From NCBI RefSeq assembly GCF_004104055.1, contig NZ_QOVJ01000001.1, positions 620,001 through 684,000 of the forward strand: 64,000 nt of DNA, written 5' to 3'. Below are positions 61,598 through 64,000 of this stretch, in pieces; within the stretch, counting starts at the first letter, position 1; each line of letters opens with the position of its first letter. Origin of the DNA: Leeuwenhoekiella aestuarii. Its GTDB lineage: Bacteria > Bacteroidota > Bacteroidia > Flavobacteriales > Flavobacteriaceae. The notes under the pieces are model-generated. The model did not search any database. It saw nothing but the letters and a program-made list of their open reading frames with translations, and was not told the origin of the DNA. A program made the position numbers and the translations under genes.

Positions 61598-63091
61598 TTA
61601 AAAATCAAGTTTGTTTAGGGCATCTGCAATACTGCGATCATTAGATAATCTAGGTAGTTTATTTTGACCACCCAATTTTCCTTTTGACTTCATATACGCA
61701 TTAAAGCCGCCCTGCGGAATTACTTTGATTTCTAATGTTTTTAAAATTTTTCCTGTTATTAAATCTTTATAATAACTGTTTTGTTTCTGAAGCTCTTTGT
61801 CAATCGCATTCGCAAATGCTTCTAAATTCTCTGGCTGTGAATCAAATTCTATAAACCACTCGTGATACGGTAAACCAGTTTCTGGGTTAATTTGTGGTGC
61901 TACGGTAAATTCACTCACCTGAGCCTTAAATTGACTCGCTGTGCTCGCAAGAGCTTCTTCTACCTCCTTGCCTATCACATGCTCTCCAAAAGCCGAAATA
62001 AAGTGCTTTATACGCCCTGTGACTACAACTCTATGTGGTTTTATTGAAGTAAACATCACCGTGTCTCCTACATTGTAAGCCCATAAACCTGCTGTAGTAG
62101 AAATGATCATTACATAGTTTACACCAGTTTTGACTTCGCCAATGGTTAAACGCTGCGGATTCTCATTAAAAAATTCGTCTGCTTTTATAAACTCATAGAA
62201 AATACCCGAATTTAACAACAGCAACATTCCTTTTTCTCGCTGTGAATCCTGAAAGGCAAAAAACCCTTCACTTGCTGGATACAGTTCAATACTGTCTATT
62301 TTGCGACCTATGAGGTTTTCAAACTTTTTACGGTATGGCTCGTAGTTCACGCCGCCGTAAATAAACAGATTAAAATTAGGAAAAATGTCTCCTATTTCTT
62401 TTTCAGTTTTTGCCTGAAGTTTTTCAAAATACATTTGTACCCAAGGGGGAATACCGCTGATGACACTCATGTCTTCCGGTAGAGTTTCTGATACAATCGC
62501 GTCAACTTTAGACTCCCAATCTTCAATACAATTGGTTTCCCAACTGGGAAGACGGTTTTTCTGAAGATAACTCGGTACATAATGTGCCACAATCCCAGAT
62601 AATCTTCCAGTTTTGATGCCGTTTTTTACCTGAAGTTTCGGACTTCCCTGTAAGAAAATCATCTTACCGTCAACAAAATTGCTGTTTCCGCTTTCTGCGA
62701 TATAATGCAAAATTGCATCACGTGCTGCGTTAACGTGCATAGGCATTGATTCACTCGTAATAGGAATATATTTTGCTCCGGAAGTCGTCCCCGAAGTTTT
62801 AGCAAAATACTCCGGTAATCCCGGCCATAAAATATCAGGTTTACCGTTAACTACTTCTTCAACATAGTTTTTTAGAGCCTCATAATCCCTTACAGGTACA
62901 TGCTTTGCAAAATCTGAATAAGACTTTATTTTATCAAATTTATGGTCTTTCCCAAAGCTCGTAATCCTAGCATTTTTAATCAAATATTTAAAAACCTTCA
63001 GCTGAGTTTCTTTAGGATTTGCACTCCATTTTCGTGTCTGCTTAGCAATGTATTTGGCAAATATTTTTGCTGAAAAAGATTTAATAGACAT
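61598..63091 (-). CDS. GH3-family acyl-adenylating enzyme
   Basis: 497 residues, bacterial GH3 (auxin-responsive promoter family) member of the adenylate-forming superfamily. The phosphate loop TSGTTSGAKYIP and the ELYPASEGFFAFQ region are diagnostic. In plants GH3 enzymes conjugate amino acids to acyl acids; in bacteria the substrate is unknown. It shares one base with the M23 peptidase stop and precedes DUF6909, so they are likely co-transcribed. Confidence 0.9.
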   Translation of the reverse strand: MSIKSFSAKIFAKYIAKQTRKWSANPKETQLKVFKYLIKNARITSFGKDHKFDKIKSYSDFAKHVPVRDYEALKNYVEEVVNGKPDILWPGLPEYFAKTSGTTSGAKYIPITSESMPMHVNAARDAILHYIAESGNSNFVDGKMIFLQGSPKLQVKNGIKTGRLSGIVAHYVPSYLQKNRLPSWETNCIEDWESKVDAIVSETLPEDMSVISGIPPWVQMYFEKLQAKTEKEIGDIFPNFNLFIYGGVNYEPYRKKFENLIGRKIDSIELYPASEGFFAFQDSQREKGMLLLLNSGIFYEFIKADEFFNENPQRLTIGEVKTGVNYVMIISTTAGLWAYNVGDTVMFTSIKPHRVVVTGRIKHFISAFGEHVIGKEVEEALASTASQFKAQVSEFTVAPQINPETGLPYHEWFIEFDSQPENLEAFANAIDKELQKQNSYYKDLITGKILKTLEIKVIPQGGFNAYMKSKGKLGGQNKLPRLSNDRSIADALNKLDF

Positions 63092-63957
63092 TATTCAAAT
63101 GAAATATAATTAGTAGGATCTATCGGGTACCCATTGTTCCAGAGTTCAAAATGCAAATGTGGCCCTGTAGATAATTTTCCGGTTGAGCCGGCAGTTGCAA
63201 TTACCTCTCCTGCTTTTACCAAGTCACCCTGATCTTTTGTGAGTGAAGCATTGTGTTTATAAACCGAAATCAAATTATTTCCATGATCTAAAATAATTAC
63301 ATAACCGGTTTCTGCTGTCCATTCAGAAAAAATAACCGTTCCGTCTGCGGCCGCCTTTACTGCTTCATTCTTCGGTACAACTACGTCAACTCCATAATGC
63401 TTTTCTTCTGCATCATAACCTTCAGTAATGTTTCCTTTTACTGGTGGAAATAATGAAAAGCTAACCGTTGAAGAGGCTGGTTCAAAAAGATTATAACGGT
63501 CTTCATTAGCAACCTGCTCTCGTAATAAACTATCTTCTTTAGAAATCTGCATAATGAGACCACCAGTATCTCTGGGTTCAATAAGTAAAATAGAATCTTT
63601 ATTAAAATCAACCTCGTCTACATCACCGGTAAGAACCTTTTTTATACTCGCATAATATTGCTCGTTAATATCTAACTGGCGCTTTAAAGAATCGGTTTCA
63701 AACATCAATTCTGTCGCCTGGCGCTTAAGTCTTACAGAAGAATAACCCGGTATATATTCGCGAAGTGGCGTATATGCAATCAAAATGGTGGTTAATGCAA
63801 TAAGAATTATAATCGAAAAACCAACAACTATAAAAACATTGAGGCGTGTAAGTTTAAATGAAACACGTTCTTCAAACGTATCTTCATTAAGAATAAGCAA
63901 CCTGTATTTATGTAAGAGGCGCTTTTTAAACTTCTTTCTTTCTTTAGGTTTTGCCAT
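63091..63957 (-). CDS. M23 family metallopeptidase (peptidoglycan endopeptidase)
   Basis: 288 residues from the ATG at 63957 (a TTG three codons earlier is rejected). A basic cytoplasmic tail, one membrane helix (about 40-61), a short coiled coil and a LytM domain. Zinc ligands are intact: HYGVDVVVP (H-x3-D) and HLHFELW (HxH), unlike the dead EnvC-like protein at 24192. It cleaves peptide cross-links in peptidoglycan. The upstream gene, if any, lies past the right edge; bases 63958-64000 hold no start. Confidence 0.95.
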   Translation of the reverse strand: MAKPKERKKFKKRLLHKYRLLILNEDTFEERVSFKLTRLNVFIVVGFSIIILIALTTILIAYTPLREYIPGYSSVRLKRQATELMFETDSLKRQLDINEQYYASIKKVLTGDVDEVDFNKDSILLIEPRDTGGLIMQISKEDSLLREQVANEDRYNLFEPASSTVSFSLFPPVKGNITEGYDAEEKHYGVDVVVPKNEAVKAAADGTVIFSEWTAETGYVIILDHGNNLISVYKHNASLTKDQGDLVKAGEVIATAGSTGKLSTGPHLHFELWNNGYPIDPTNYISFE

Positions 63958-64000
63958 AAAAATCAATAGTTAAGCAAATATAAAATTTAAAAGGCGTAAC

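Overview
The window looks like chromosomal DNA from a marine-type member of the Flavobacteriaceae (Bacteroidetes). It is AT-rich. Promoters fit the Bacteroidetes pattern (TTG near -33, TAnnTTTG near -7) rather than the E. coli one. It carries gliding/type IX secretion genes (gldH, sprE), the split Bacteroidetes-type ATP synthase operon, and many families typical of the phylum (DUF4292, DUF4254, DUF5687, DUF6168, DUF6341, DUF6427, DUF6909, HU-CCDC81/SPOR). Genus and species cannot be fixed from what I can see. I found no rRNA, tRNA, insertion sequence, prophage or CRISPR array.

Layout. 1-4417 (+): the 3' end of a CBS-domain membrane protein, ogt, a serine hydrolase, a PolB-like exonuclease and a fused dipeptide-type ABC ATPase. 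4418-4972 is a non-coding stretch with hairpins, a REP-like element and a strong terminator. 4973-7005 (-) is a CoA-transferase operon with a peroxiredoxin between its two subunit genes. 7124-11109 (-) is ricT-gldH-mrcA. 11428-12501 (+) is a zinc-metallopeptidase lipoprotein. 12565-13602 (-) is trhO. The 13.6-14.2 kb gap holds a probable structured small RNA with its own promoter and terminator, divergent from recA (14233). 15316-17759 (+) encodes a small lipoprotein, an ECF sigma factor and a membrane-spanning protein with a predicted outer-membrane barrel. Then come plsC-like, trpS, dprA, an HU/SPOR protein and an acyl-CoA thioesterase.

22621-31106 (-) holds a secreted M20 amidohydrolase and an envelope/polysaccharide operon (flippase, dut, sugar nucleotidyltransferase, TPR, DUF4292, EnvC-like). 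31234-39921 (-) runs sprE - bactofilin - atpZ - DUF6168 - atpB-E-F-H-A-G, without atpD or atpC. 40012-42443 (-) is an ABC exporter (DUF5687 permease and ATPase) followed by a previously uncalled 54-residue membrane peptide. 42551-50557 contains a ferredoxin-reductase-like protein, a nitronate monooxygenase, a heptosyltransferase-like enzyme, DUF4254, a probable restriction-modification pair, DUF6427/DUF6341 and purD. 50628-59887 is a surface-polysaccharide locus (CapK-like adenylating enzyme, GT2, initiating sugar transferase, GT4, O-antigen ligase/polymerase, EpsG-like, flippase, Wzz-like). 59888-63957 (-) holds DUF6909 with nucleosidase-like motifs, a GH3-family enzyme and an intact M23 peptidase.

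The most interesting items are the candidate 6S-like RNA at 13.7-13.9 kb, the D12 methyltransferase plus PD-(D/E)XK-like protein at 46.4-48.0 kb, the DUF6909 protein, the sigma/trans-envelope cassette, and a palindromic motif shared by two intergenic regions. All functional assignments rest on reading motifs and family knowledge; no database search was run.
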